Shown here piece by piece: positions 52,537-64,000 of a stretch of DNA of 64,000 nt (position 1 is the stretch's first letter; the number at the start of each line of letters is the position of its first letter). A program made the position numbers and the translations under genes. The notes beneath the pieces were generated by a model, which saw only the letters and a program-made list of their open reading frames with translations, ran no database searches and had not been told where the DNA came from. This stretch comes from Omphalotus guepiniiformis (Eukaryota > Basidiomycota > Agaricomycetes > Agaricales > Omphalotaceae), in NCBI GenBank assembly GCA_028554645.1, contig JAQOOI010000070.1, positions 1,550,001 to 1,614,000 of the forward strand, given 5' to 3'.

Positions 52537-53058
52537 TCATGCCTTAGTCTTCAACGCCTTCCGTACGGCATCTCGTCTCCTCTTCTTCTCAAGCATGACA
52601 GTGAAACGACCAAAGTCGTTGAGCGCCCGTCTTTTTTCAATAGCAGCCCTCTTCTGTGCCCACGAACTCTTCTCCCACTTCGCGATAGTAGCTTCCTTCT
52701 CAAGCTGCTTGCGGATGACACCAGTGCCAGCAGCGCGGGGGAGTTTTGTGAGGGCAAGGGGGGTAAGGGTGAGGTGCTTGTAGGGGTACTGTTGGCGGGG
52801 AACGGAAGTAGTGGGTCCGTCAATGATAGCCTACAGTGGAGGCAAAAGAATCAGGGAATAATTCAAAGATAGAGGTCAATAAGTAGGCGTACCCGGCGGT
52901 GATCTATGATCTCAGCAATGACTGCAATTTTACCAGCATATGGGCCGGATTGGAGGAGGACAACTGAGAATTTACGCAGATATCAGTGTGTAGTCGAAAT
53001 TACGATATCGACAATACGAACCTCGGCCAACCTCGACGAATTTCTTGAATGTTGAGTC
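52537..53058 (-). CDS. 60S ribosomal protein eL14 (first codons not resolved)
   Basis: Minus-strand exons give STFKKFVEVGR, VVLLQSGPYAGKIAVIAEI with IDHR, and AIIDGPTTSVPRQQYPYKHL, then LTKLPRAAGTGVIRKQ, WEKSSWAQKR and FGRFTVMLEKKRRRDAVRKAL, with the stop at 52537-52539. This is the eL14 KOW-type N-terminal domain and basic C-terminal helix, at normal length. The exon starting at 53058 is preceded by an acceptor (gacctag), so the ATG lies in a small upstream exon that I could not fix; ribosomal genes often have such a tiny first exon. The product is a cytosolic large-subunit protein. Confidence 0.9.
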
Positions 53059-53559
53059 CTAGGTCAAAGAAACTCGAATCAGCAAGCTATTCTTCATGCC
53101 AGTTCCAATCCGCGACTGAACGTCATCCAAACATGGCGAGCTTCATCCAACCACAAAATACGGATATCATGCTCCATACGCTCGCCTGTGAGGTCCTGAC
53201 ATGTCCTTCGTCGTACTAGCAGAGATTCAGACTTACAGTCATACTTGTTTGGGGTGATCTTGCTGTCCGGGGAGTCTAAACGGATGGTCGAGGGGGGCGT
53301 TGATAGATTTTTTGTCACCGTGGGAAAACATTTCACCTCCACATCACATGATATGCTAATGCTTAGCTTCTTCATTATGATTACTTTAAACTTGGTATTC
53401 ATTCAGGGAAATGTTGGCACGTCCGGGAGACAACGCAATCCAGAGCACTAGCTCTCTCACCACGCAATCACCAGGTCTGTTGCCAAAATGGCGATTTCTC
53501 GCGCTTGCCTGTTCGGGACTTCCAATATCGACGACGATGTCCAGTAGAAATTAGGAGCT

Positions 53560-55910
53560 TTCTCAGCACAATCATGGCGCTATTTCCTCCCTCCTCCTCA
53601 CTGCTGACCGGTCAGCCCTTCCTCGACGAGACAAGTGTCCAGATGGCGCACTTCCTTAGGTGGACGAATCGACCGCGAGATGGGTCCTCGGGTCGTTCGG
53701 GAAGCGTCGAAAGATATCGAAATGCAGAAGAAAAAGGCTGCGGACCGTCAAGAACTTCGGCGGTGTCGGCCTTGCGTTCGTTTGTCAACACCTTTGGTTA
53801 CGTGGGTGTCATCGAGGCATCGCAGGATGTCGAAGGCTCGGACAGCTGAGACCCGTGGAGGTTACGAAATCATTCTGTCTGCAGCTCATACTGCGCTTGG
53901 AGTGCAGCCGACACTGCGCTGGAAGCATTTAATAACGAGGGGATGAAAGATTTCGACAAGGAGAAGGAGATTGAAGATGTTATTGAACCCTTGTCGAGCG
54001 AGGATTGCTCTCAACTTCTCAGTATATCGAATAAGATTGCCGAATACGGCGCTGAGGACGAGACAGTGGTCGAACCGGACATGGAGCGGAAGGATGATGA
54101 GATTGACGATGAGGTTGGGGTTGCAGTGGGTTTCGATGAAGAGGAAGAAGGTCTTTAAGTGAGAGAGGAGTCTGATGAAGATGAAGATGAAGCTGCTGCC
54201 GCCGAGGATACCCGCGCAGACGGTGGGGAGATTGGGAGAGGGGCTCGTCGTTGGCGGCGAATCTTCACAGAGCAAGAAGGAGAAGGCTAACGAAGACATA
54301 GTCTCCCTTCATGCGACAGACGGTTTATGGGCTCAGCGTCAGATAATCAACCCCCGACCCTTGTCACTGCTGCCGACAAGGCTCTCTATCTTAGGCTCCG
54401 AGTGTCTCCATGACTGCGTATGCGAGATCGCCCATGAAGCAGTTCGACTACCAGTCCTTCCATATCGACTACATACGAGATTCCTCAAGAACCCCGTTGT
54501 TATTACTTGGTGTACGAAACTCATGCGGAGCGATGTTGATGAGCGGGTGAATGTCGAGGTTGCAATGCGCGAGAGCTTAAAAGGGCATTGGTTGATTCTT
54601 GAGGGAACTAGCTGGCGGCCAATAAACGAAGGCACGCGCTTTGACGAACTTTCCCCGTCTCAAATCTGCAAGAAAGCGACGCTCGCCCTGGGGTCAACTG
54701 TTCAGCCTAGACGAACAGCGAACAGTGGACTTGGAGAGCATGGCTTTCGGTCAATGCGGGCACATAATGTCGAACAAGAAGCGCAAGCTTCCGGAGTGTT
54801 GGTACATGCGAGCCAAACCCTGCTTCTGCTGCCAAGTCGAAACCAGTAACGGAAGGAGAATTCGTGTCCGTTACGGATTTTCCTGCCAAAGCTCAATCGC
54901 GTGCAGAGCAAACTGTTTTCAATTGCTTTTGGCGGCACTAACGAACCTATCCTTCTCTGTGCACCCACTGTAACTGGAAAGGTATGCATTCGAGTCTTCC
55001 TCTCAACTTTCAGACCGCTAACAATTTTCGATTGATAGACTGACGTTGCACTGCTTACTATTCTCAACGAGCTCAGGTCGAAGTGGCGCGACGAAGAAAC
55101 CAGCATTGTTTCTCTCGACTCCTTCAAAAATGTATACATGGCGCCCATGGAAGCTCTTGTCACCTCTCGAACGCCTTAAAAGTCGGCGAACCCACTGGAA
55201 AATCAAATGACGAAAGCGCAGATTTCGGAACCTCAGCTCATCGTCACGACACCGAAAAAGTGGGATGTCGTAATCCCCCAAGCACGGACACCAGATACAC
55301 AAATCTCGTACGATTCGGAGGATGGAGTAGACCGGAGAACACGTTTGTCTTCTTGAGCTGTCTACCCCCTTGCCGAATGTCGCCACGTTCCTTCGTATCG
55401 ACGAGTCGAAAGGCCTCTTCTATTTCGATGTATATGCATCTTACCGGCCGTGTGGTCTGCAGCAATAGTGAACCGGGATTACTGAGAAAAAGGTTTTTAT
55501 TATTGTACGGTACCGGGTGGCAAACGAGGTCTGCTACGAGAAGGTTGTTGACCAGGCAATTGTTTTCGTGCACTCTTGGAAGGGGATGGCGAAGACGGGG
55601 AGGTTGAAGTTTCTGAGGGACATAGCCACGGAGAAAGAGACCATCCCTCAGAGGGGGCTTGACGGAGGCAAACATTGTCTCAGTACCCGAATTTGCATGG
55701 CCTACTTTCTTTTGGATTCGCCGTTCGTCATGCTAGTTTGTCGAGGGAGGATCTTGGGCTCGTGGCCGCGAGGAGGCTTTTGAGTCCAGATTCCTCGTTT
55801 GTACGGCTGCTTTGGCGTGGGGGTGTCAATTTGCCTGCAAACACCGTTATGCGGGGGTCGACTACTAAGAAGACGACGTTCAAAAAACAAGCAGACATCA
55901 TCCACTCGGC
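53560..55910 (+). pseudogene. Brr2 (U5 snRNP RNA helicase) pseudogene, truncated
   Basis: Fragments in order across all three plus frames match the N-terminal 900 or so residues of the Ski2-like spliceosomal helicase Brr2. They are SSLLTADRSALPRRDKCPDG, GRIDREMGPRVVREASKD, YVGVIEASQDVEG, RTAETRGGYEIILSAAHTAL, MKDFDKEKEIE, IDDEVGVAVGFDEEEE, TKLMRSDVDERVNVEVAMRE, ALGSTVQPRRT, VDLESMAFGQCGHIMSNKK, VTTPKKWDV and FVHSWKGMAK. At least eight frame changes and several stops separate them. The ATP-binding loop reads APTVTGK instead of the expected G-x-G-K form. The copy ends near the WGVNLPA box and lacks the second helicase cassette and both Sec63 units. An intron is retained (gtatgc to tgatag at about 54981-55038), so it arose by DNA duplication rather than retrotransposition. 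Confidence 0.88.
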
Positions 55911-56385
55911 AGCAGACTAAGTCCTACTGGATAAATGCCGATTGCTCAAGGAAGTCGATGAACGCTCGTCTGGTTGATTCCAGAATCACTACCGTGATGT
56001 ATATTTCTATGATGGTATACAATCAGCATTCGAGACCGGCGTTGTCAGTACAGTACAGTAGTCGGCAGGATCATGTGCATGAACCATTGCTTCCCCTTCC
56101 GTTATTATGAAGTGTACTCGCAGTATCATCTGCGGCCATTTTTGAGATCTGTTTTGAAACGAGGATGGGCCCTACCTAGTAACTGCCATAATATCTTCCT
56201 GTAAATGTAATTGTAAAATACACCTATTCTTATCTAATAAAACATTTGAATGTTTCTAAAAAATTGAAGCCGGAATCTAAAACCATGTGTTTTTCCCCCT
56301 AAACCCGGACTAGGCGAGGCGCCTTCAAGTTGCTTCTTGGCCACAAGTCCACTTTTGCTCCTCTTTCCTCAACGGGGACCCCACG
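55911..56385. other. Spacer with no gene seen
   Basis: AT-rich sequence near 56200-56270 and no supported ORF. It serves as the upstream region of the ORF at 56386. Confidence 0.5.
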
Positions 56386-57759
56386 ATGGACTCACCTTCT
56401 TGGTCAGACGCATTCCTCGCGACGTTTAGCTCTTGTTTACATTGCTTTAAATCACCTCTGTATTTGTCCGAGTCGGACAACGACAACGACAGGGAATCTC
56501 AAAATTTACGTCACACCCGCACCGTACCTCGACATCTTGAATCTCTGTTAAGAGAGAGTAATCAGGATACGGAGACGGACTCGGTGGATGCGGAGACTGT
56601 TTCGTTGAGGTCTGATATTGGGGGTAATGCCGGTGGTCGAAGGAGGGTAAAGAATTTGAAGAGAGGAAAGAGGATAACATTTTTTGGGTATGACCTTTTC
56701 GGACGAACATCGTCACAAGGGGGGGTTTATCTACCTGAAGACGAAGACGAAGTAGACGAACTACTCGGTCGTTCTCGTCGTAGTGGTCATCGTCGAACCA
56801 AACGAGATTCGACCTCACTCGTTTCATCCACACTCACATTCGACTCTGATGCTTCACCACTTGATTCATCAGAATTAACGCCTGAGATTCTTGAGGAACG
56901 CAGGGTGAGGCAGGTTGAACTTGAGGAGGAGGAGTTACGAGCGAAGGAAGAGAGGAGGAGGAGGAGGAAGGAGAGGAAGGAGATGAAGAGGATTGCGAAG
57001 AGTCTTAGGAGTGGGGGTGGATTGGATGTTGAGGGTGAGGGTGAGTTTGAGGGGTTTCAAGGGAGTGGTGGTGGGTTTTCTTCGGTTTCGGTGGCGGAAG
57101 GGCATTCTATTACTGCTCTGGCTCCTGCTCCGGCAAAGCTACTTCTACACGCCCCCGATGAAGTAGACGACGACGACGACGAAGCAGATCTAGATGGTAT
57201 TCTCTACGCGGGTCGGAAATCCTCCTCGAATAACTCCAATAGCGGCGGAGGCTCAAATTCGCGTCTTTCACCATCCGATGCTTCCTCTAGCTCACGTCCT
57301 TACCCCCGCACAACCATGACATTACCACCACCACCCGGTACTGGTACCACCACAACCGCCGAACCAACTAAACGAAAAAAGAAAAAATCATCATCATCAT
57401 CATCATCTAAATCCAAAAACAACTTTAAATCAAGTAAATCCCATTCTTCCACTACTTCTTCTACACCTTCGTTGGTTTCGCCTGGTACGAGTAATAATGA
57501 TATCGATGTCGATGTCGATGATGGGTCGTCGGTTTTGTACTCGCCTTTATCCGTTGATGTCGAGGGTCAGAGAAATTCGTTGGGGCTTTTGAAACCTGAG
57601 GTCCCTTTTGAGTTTGAGTTGGAGTCGGGGGATGTCGTTGAATCTGATAGAGGGTTTCCTAGTTCTGGGTTGGGAGGTGGGGTTGGGAGGAGGGGTGGGG
57701 GCCAAAGTGGGGCGTTTTTAGCGACGACGGCGACGACGATGACGAAGGGGGGCTTCTGA
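56386..57759 (+). CDS. Low-complexity charged protein of unknown function
   Basis: This is a single uninterrupted 457-codon frame from ATG at 56386. It starts MDSPSWSDAFLATFSSCLHCF, where two nearby cysteines could be lipid-modified. A conserved-looking block follows (RITFFGYDLFGRTSSQGGVYL, PEDEDEVDELLG), then a charged helical region (residues about 165-205, ERRVRQVELEEEELRAKEE followed by RRRRRKERK). The C-terminal half is mostly Ser/Gly/Asp-rich runs. The 5' block looks selected; the rest is disordered. I do not recognise the family. Absence of introns is unusual for this window. Confidence 0.65.
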   Translation: MDSPSWSDAFLATFSSCLHCFKSPLYLSESDNDNDRESQNLRHTRTVPRHLESLLRESNQDTETDSVDAETVSLRSDIGGNAGGRRRVKNLKRGKRITFFGYDLFGRTSSQGGVYLPEDEDEVDELLGRSRRSGHRRTKRDSTSLVSSTLTFDSDASPLDSSELTPEILEERRVRQVELEEEELRAKEERRRRRKERKEMKRIAKSLRSGGGLDVEGEGEFEGFQGSGGGFSSVSVAEGHSITALAPAPAKLLLHAPDEVDDDDDEADLDGILYAGRKSSSNNSNSGGGSNSRLSPSDASSSSRPYPRTTMTLPPPPGTGTTTTAEPTKRKKKKSSSSSSSKSKNNFKSSKSHSSTTSSTPSLVSPGTSNNDIDVDVDDGSSVLYSPLSVDVEGQRNSLGLLKPEVPFEFELESGDVVESDRGFPSSGLGGGVGRRGGGQSGAFLATTATTMTKGGF

Positions 57760-59683
57760 GACTGAGTACTGATGCATATGATTGACTTCTGATTGGGGGG
57801 ATGGTAATGCATAATGGATTGGATGTTTTTTGTTCGTTATTAGTTTTTACGATTTGTTGTTGGGTATACCAAGCTTCGTTCAATTCAATTATAGGATATG
57901 ATATTTATTTGCATGTGTAAGTACTTACAAGGAAAAGAAAGAGAGGACGATGATTTGGTATGTATACTATTATGGACGTTCGTGTGCGGTAGATCATACC
58001 CTCAAGTTCATCATCTCCATGTTGAGTGCTCCGACTACGAGGAACGCGGCTAGCGCTGAACAAAATGGGTGTTGGTCCGAACCAGGATTTGGCAATATTC
58101 GTGCATATGGCTTCCGCCATCCGGCGTGGCCTTCGTTTTCCACGTCGACGAATGCCTAATTCGTCGGACTGACGTTGGACGCTGCCAGGCCCATGCAGTT
58201 GCCCTTTATGTTGTCCTCTTGCTCGTCGTGTGTGATAACGGTGTGGAGGGGTATGGAGGAGGCGATGGGAGTGATAGCGAGTGTGTCCTAATTGGCCGCA
58301 TTGACGAGAGCAATCGAGATTCAAGATTTCGAGGACCGTTGGAACTTGAATCGCGTTTTACTAGTTTGTTCATCTGAGCGCCCCGGGCCCTCAGCGTTTC
58401 CAACTTCAAAGCCATCCAGCAACTTGTATCATCCAGAGATCTCAGATAGCGCATATATCACCAGCATATCACCATTCCTAGGATCAAATTGATCATATAC
58501 GGCCTTCTCCTCCCTCCCACCTAGATGTAGTCGAATCTACGAGAACGACAACTCAAGGGGCCCCACGAGATAGACAATAGTCATAGATAACTTTGACAGA
58601 ACAAGAGCAAGCACGGCGATGCGTAAGACATTTCAATCGACCATAAGAGCTGCACACCGAGCAAGCCGATGCTCAATAGCGGTAAACGAGCCCACGAATG
58701 TAAGCATTGCCAGAGAGAAAGCGTCAAAGGCCAGACCAAATTCTTGCCGTCAGAATCGTACACCAACACTTCACTTCAGTGTCACAGGCAACGCGCGGAG
58801 ACGTATGATGCATATTTCTAGTTCAAACCGACTGGGACCGATCACCTTAGCTTGAACTGTCTATGCAATTCAGTAGCTTTCATGGTATGGTATCCAAGTC
58901 TCGTCCAGGACGATTGATTCTAGCTCGTGCTGAAATGCGGAATGCGTGTATAACTTGAGGAAGATACTGGGTTTTGGCGAGCAGGGCGAAGCACACGTCG
59001 AGGGATGTTGCCTATTGCGAGACAAGGCGAGACATGGGTGAATGTTCAGGTGAGGGATCAGGTGAAGGTGTAGTTGAAGGTGAAGAAAAAGAGGAGTGAG
59101 GGAGTGAGCCCGACGATCAGTGATTATTAAACCGAGTCCGGGCGGATGAATCAGTGCAAGTTCCAAATGATAGAAAGAGCCAACGCACATGGGTATAGTG
59201 ATCACCCGCTCATCGCAAGTAAGCACCCAAAAGGAGAGGTCGACGAGGAAACACAAAGTTGACGAGATTCAATAAGATTCTTGAACCTTTCTTCCCGAGA
59301 GGTACCTCGTTGATCAGGGAGTTACGAGGCAAATCGTCGTTCCAAAGCGGTCCCGACGTCGGTGCAGCACCCTTACTTGCTATTTATAGAAATATCGGAT
59401 TTGTCAGCTCGTTCATCTAGCGCTGAGCCGGCGGCAAATTGAACTTTCGCTTTCTGGACGGTCTTGCCATTTGGCGGTATCAAGTTCATTGTTCAACGAC
59501 TATAGAGCTTCAATGTATAATTGGTCTGTGACTCATCGTGCACGACTCAAGATTTCTATCAGACCGCGATGATAGGCAGTATTATTAAAGAATTGCGGTC
59601 AGAGATAACCACGGTGGGTGCCTGTGGTTAAACCACCCAAAGGCTTGCAGTTCGCTTCTAGTAAGCCCATACGAGTTACAACG
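57760..59683 (-). other. Possible decayed or unresolved minus-strand gene
   Basis: Several minus-strand stretches read like protein, but in frames that I could not join. SLDVCFALLAKTQYLPQV with RISARARINRPGRDLD follows an acceptor at about 59020. FDAFSLAMLTFVGSFTAIEH (membrane-like) and TIVYLVGPLELSF lie near 58560-58720. IPLHTVITHDEQEDNIKGN and AFVDVENEGHAGW lie near 58110-58280. Stops fall between them, some at plausible acceptor sites (attag). It may be a multi-exon gene with membrane segments or a pseudogene. The part from 59260 to 59683 is the upstream region of the transporter. Confidence 0.25.
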
Positions 59684-62600
59684 ATGCTGCAGCTGGCTGG
59701 TTATACTGCTTCACTTTCTGCTTTACTTCTTGTTTTTCATGCGTTTAGGGATAGGCAAAAGCGACGGGAGCACAGTGAGCCTGAGGGTGGAGTTCAAGCT
59801 CCTCGTGGGCCAGTCACGGTGAAGAGCGAGACGAAAGTCGTGTTGGCTTGCCAGTACCTTCGTGTGTTGGGATGTACAGCGCTTCTTGGTCTATCCATTG
59901 CTTCGGCGTTGGTATTTCCAGACAAATGTGGGGTTCAAACCGACTCCGAGTCATTCGTACGCGTTTTGTGGCAGTGGGATTCAAGTCGTTCGAAGAGTAT
60001 TGGGTTGATCCTGACATTCGTAAGCATGCATTGGATGTTTTCGCTTTCCCAGTTCCAACCTATCTCATATCCATATCCATCATGTCCAACAGGCATACAC
60101 CATCTTCCTTTCCATTTCCGCAATTGTCGCAGCAACACCTCGTTGGAACGCAATCTTCACAAGACATCTAAATGCTGTCCTTTTTGTCGTTCTCGCAATC
60201 TACGGATACCGTGACATATATCCTCTGATTACCTTCAATAAGGTACCTTTGGATATATGTGAGGGTGCGGTTCTTTGGACGAAATTAGCGCTGCTTGGAA
60301 TTCTTGCTGTCGGGATACCTTTGTGTATCCCGCGTAGGTATATTCCTGTAGACCTGGAGGTGAGTTGAATTTGCGGCGTTACGCGTCATAATTCTGATCT
60401 TACGGTTGTTTGCAGCACCCAATGCCACGTCCAAACCCCGAACAGACAGCATCCATCCTCTCACTGGCTGTTTTCTCCTTCATGGATAGTATAGTATTCA
60501 AAGCCTATCGAGTTTCTCATCTCCCATACGACCAACTTCCACCTCTCTCAGACTCTGATCAAGTTGGAACGTTGAAAAAGTGGTATTTTCCAGTGAGTTT
60601 CTAGAAACAATTTCGCTGCTTGTTTCGTATTGAGAAATGATATATAATGTAGTTCTTGGATATCTACTCTGGAGCCAAAAAACGTTCGATGGTTTGGAGT
60701 CTTTTATGGATGTTTCGGAATCAGTGGATTCAGATGACTTTGGCGATGATTGTATATGCGCTTGGGACTACGGGTTCTCCTGTTGCTGTTAATAGGATTT
60801 TGAGGTCAGTTTTCTCCCCTCTCCCCTCCCTCGTAATCGTGCTCACTTGGTAATAATCCTCGGCCTCGGTGTACAGATCCCTCGAACTTGATGGTAATGG
60901 CGAACAAAAAACCATACGCCCCTGGTTTTGGATCTTTGTTCTATTTGCTAGCTCAATTGCATCGACTGCATCTATGCAATGGTATCTTCGTGTCGCTGTA
61001 AGCTTTTATCACCCACCCACCCACATTCTCGCATACACTCACTAATTGCCCATCCCAATCCTTTCTATCTACATAGTTCAGAACGATCGTTCATTTAGAA
61101 GCACTGGTTACTCAGTTGGTTTTTGAACATGCTCTACGTATCCGCGTCAAAGCCGAAGTACCCCAGAGCAATCCGTCTCCGTCGTCAACTGGTACCGAAA
61201 CACCCCCGACGACAAAATCCACCTCGAAGAAAAAATCACGCGGAAGTAGAAATTTAGTGGGAAGAATCAATAACCTCGTCACGACTGATTTATCAAATAT
61301 GAATGAAATTAGAACTTGGGTTGCGTTGGTTGTTAGTAGGCCCCTAGAGTTTGTGCTTTCGACGGTTTTTTTGTATGTTATTTTTGGTTGGAGGTAAGTG
61401 GTTTGCGTGCGCTGGGAGTTCGCTCTGAGTACTGACGAGGCGCGGCGCGGACGTGTATAGTGCATTCGTAGGGATTGGGTTGATGATGCTTTTAGCGCCG
61501 ATTCCAGGACGGATAATTAATCTTGGGAGGAGGCTTTTCCTTGAGAGGATGAAGAAGACGGATTCGAGAGTTCAGATTTTCACAGATGGTTTGTTTTTGT
61601 TTTTGTGCCTTTGGTTCGTTGAAATTGGCATAACTGATTGTTTTGCTCGTAGTCATGAACGTTCTTCGTATGATCAAGCTATTTGGTTGGGAACGGAAGA
61701 TGTCTGAGAGGATTTCAGTCGTGAGGGTTGAGGAGCTTGATGTGATCTCGAGACGGAGGATGATTTTGATGGTTAGTGATTTGGTGAAGTAAGTTCCTCC
61801 CCTCCCCCTCAGTTGTTCGGCGATTTTGAGATTTTTTGTGTAGCTTCGTCATTCCGCTCCTTTCAGTAATTGGGACTTTCGCAACTTAGTAAGTGATCTT
61901 GATCTTGTTCGTGCTGATGAACATGGACTACCGCACTGACTGCATCTTATCTTAGTGTTCGTCGCCTTGATATAATATTCTTTCATCGTTGAAACTGACT
62001 TCTGTTCGGTACCCACCGCTAGACCCTCATCATGAAACAAGACCTCACTGCATCCAAAGTCTTCTCATCACTAGTCGTATTCGAGAAGCTACAACGACAT
62101 ATCCAAGTCCTTTTCGTTAGCCTTAATCGATTATACACAGCAAAAGTTTCAATGGATCGTGTAACTGATTTTCTTACGAATGTTCGTGTTTTTTTTTTTT
62201 GCGTTCTTTTGGTGAATTATTTTCAGTGACTCACACCCTCTCTGGAAACAGACAGAACTTCTTGATTCGTTCTCTAAGTCCTCCGAGGTTGATCACGTAC
62301 AGGATGATGCTCAACCCGCTCAACGCGAAACCGTGACGAATGCCTCAGGCAGCTGTGGGTTTCGTAAAGCGACTTTTTCTTGGTCAAACGATGTCGCAAG
62401 CGAGGGCGAAAGTTCAAGAACGTTTTTCTTGACGGTTGAGGATGAGCTCCTCTTTAAACCGAATGCTATAAATCTCATCGTAGGTCCAACGGGATCAGGA
62501 AAGACGTCTATGCTTCTTGCGCTTCTAGGTACGCTGACTTGGATCTTTTTCTCCTACTTCTACGATGGATACTTAAGTCGAGTCTGATGGCAGGCGAAAT

Positions 62601-64000
62601 GCATTTCATACCGTCTGGTCCTGATTCGTGGTATCACCTTCCTCGAGAAGGAGGAGTTGCGTATGCTACTCAAGAGTCGTGGGTTCAGAATGAAACTATC
62701 AAGGTATATAGCTTTTTTCCCCTTCAATGCGTGTTTTCTATTGCTGATACTTTCTACCAATTTTCCATAGACAAATATCCTTTTTAGCTCCGAATACGAT
62801 GAGACTCGCTACAAAAAAGTCTTGTATCAATGCGCGCTCGAAAGGGATTTATCGTTATTTGAAGCTGGTGATTTAACAGAGGTCGGAGAGAAGGGTATTA
62901 CTTTGAGTGGAGGACAAAAAGCTCGTTTGACGCTTGCTAGAGCTGTTTACTCTCAAGCAAGGATTCTTTTATTAGATGATATTCTTGCTGCGCTCGAGTA
63001 AGTCATTTGTTGAGTTTATAAGCTGGGGGCATCCACTGATGAAGAATATTTAGCGTTCATACATCCCGGTGGGTAGTTGAGAAATGTTTGAAGGGGGATT
63101 TGGTAAAGGGAAGAACGGTTATCCTGGTGGTAAGCTACACGTACTCAGGCCTCCTAGTGTCTACGGTTGCTCATTTCAATCTATTAATACAGACACACAA
63201 CACCGCTCTTACGCGTCCTATGGCTGAATTTGTCCTATCATTAAAAGACGGCCGCGTCGTCAGCCAGGAAACTATTGCTTCGGAAGCAGGTAGCGTTGAA
63301 TTCAACGGAATCATCGAAAAATTAGACCAGGAGATCGATGTTTCTGTACCATCTGATATCAAAAACGGGACTGGGACTGATGGGAAACTGGTTGTGGCTG
63401 AAGAAATACAAGAGGGGCACGTTGGATTACCTGCGAGTGAGTTGGTACTTCCATGGAACCGAGCACGTCTAGATATTGATTGTCTTGATTATAGTAAAAT
63501 TGTATGCTCTGGGGATGGGCGGAAACCATATCTTCACCTTCTTTTCTGTTTTCTTGGTCGGTGTTTTCTTGGCCTCGTTCATGAATATCTTTCAGACGTG
63601 GTATTTGGGTTACTGGGCATCACAATATGAGACTCGTGATCCTAGAGAAGTGCCTGTGAGCCTGTATGTCTTGCGCTCTGAATTCATTTTCGCATCATTA
63701 ATGTGCCTTTAGGTATCTAGGTGGATATGGTAAGTCACTCAGCTCAGTTGCTATTGGATTTAAGCAGACGAGTTAACTTGAAGATTGTTTCAGTGGGTAT
63801 CGTTACTCTGATAGTTGGTATCAACTGCATCATCGCAGTAGTCTATATCTATGGAACTATCCGTGCATCAGAATCGATTCATCGTCAATTGGTGGACAAT
63901 GTGTTTGGTGCAACAATGAGGTAGGTTTCCTTCGTAAAATATGAACACGTGGCAATGTCAAAGCTGATTATTTCTTTGAAATTTCAGATGGCTCGATAAG
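59684..64000 (+). CDS. ABC transporter, ABCC/MRP type (3' end off the window)
   Basis: This is a full-size ABC exporter of the multidrug-resistance-associated class, with many short exons. After N-terminal hydrophobic segments ([23 protein letters not shown]) comes the ABCC linker [18 protein letters not shown] with FSFMDSI. Transmembrane domain 1 includes [15 protein letters not shown] and the intracellular loop [13 protein letters not shown]1 has Walker [12 protein letters not shown] (62485-62515), the Q-loop [10 protein letters not shown], signature [14 protein letters not shown] and Walker [10 protein letters not shown] followed by LAALD. H-loop LVTHNTAL and a charged linker lead into TMD2, which is cut by the window end. 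In Walker B the usual catalytic glutamate position is Asp (DDI), which is normal for ABCC NBD1. The start at 59684 is the first ATG in an open frame reaching back to 59618, so an upstream exon is possible. Confidence 0.88.

Noticed and set aside
53094..53402. 102-codon minus-strand ORF beside the L14 gene as its first exon
   Set aside because: No in-phase donor links it to the L14 exon at 53058, and the sequence does not resemble an eL14 N-terminus.
56447..56833. 128-codon minus-strand ORF opposite the low-complexity protein
   Set aside because: It is antisense to a longer uninterrupted frame and mirrors its Ser/Asp-rich composition.
59618..59683. Upstream extension of the transporter frame
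   Set aside because: The frame opens with GTG, not ATG. I used the ATG at 59684 and noted that an upstream exon is possible.

Overview
This window is eukaryotic and looks like an Agaricomycete (mushroom-forming basidiomycete). Nearly every gene is cut by short GT-AG introns of about 50-60 bases. The content is typical of that group: a class I hydrophobin, a CBM1-carrying esterase, a copper-fist regulator, expanded F-box-like families, a NOD-like (STAND) receptor, an ABCC transporter, and housekeeping genes (ubiquitin-L40, L14, HMG-CoA lyase, QTRT2, CaM-kinase, an intron-bearing tRNA-Ser). Exon joins were worked out by eye from splice signals and family similarity.

Layout. 0-3.1 kb: the 5' part of an amidase gene running off the left edge, a decayed tail of a retropepsin-like gene, and an F-box-like pseudogene. 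3.8-6.6 kb: a CaM-kinase. 6.6-14.4 kb: a probable integrase relic, a hydrophobin and a tandem F-box pair. 14.4-19.0 kb: a secreted CE1-like esterase and a copper-fist transcription factor. 21.9-26.4 kb: ubiquitin-L40, a single-pass membrane protein, tRNA-Ser(AGA) and HMG-CoA lyase. 26.6-38.1 kb: three complete amidase-signature genes. Among them lie a gene that splices a NoxR/p67phox-like TPR domain to a retropepsin-like domain, and a small cysteine-containing secreted protein. 38.6-44.4 kb: an alpha/beta hydrolase ending in ARL and an NLR with fourteen exact 120-base TPR repeats. 45.6-52.1 kb: QTRT2, an F-box-like gene and a FAD monooxygenase. 52.5-57.8 kb: L14, a decayed Brr2 helicase pseudogene and a low-complexity protein. 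59.7-64.0 kb: an ABCC transporter running off the right edge.

Three signals stand out. (1) The NoxR-type TPR / retropepsin-like gene is a domain combination I do not know; its 3' end was copied, with the 5' half of the neighbouring amidase, to the left edge of the window and decayed there. (2) The NLR is almost free of CpG (about 7 in 3.9 kb), while CpG is ordinary immediately outside it. The FAD monooxygenase shows the same pattern more mildly. This points to methylation-driven loss or a different origin for both genes. (3) Four amidase-signature genes lie within 38 kb and have three different predicted N-termini: secreted, soluble and membrane-anchored.

The genes do not form one obvious pathway. 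The window reads as housekeeping genes interleaved with fast-turnover accessory genes, with many pseudogene fragments as debris of duplication.
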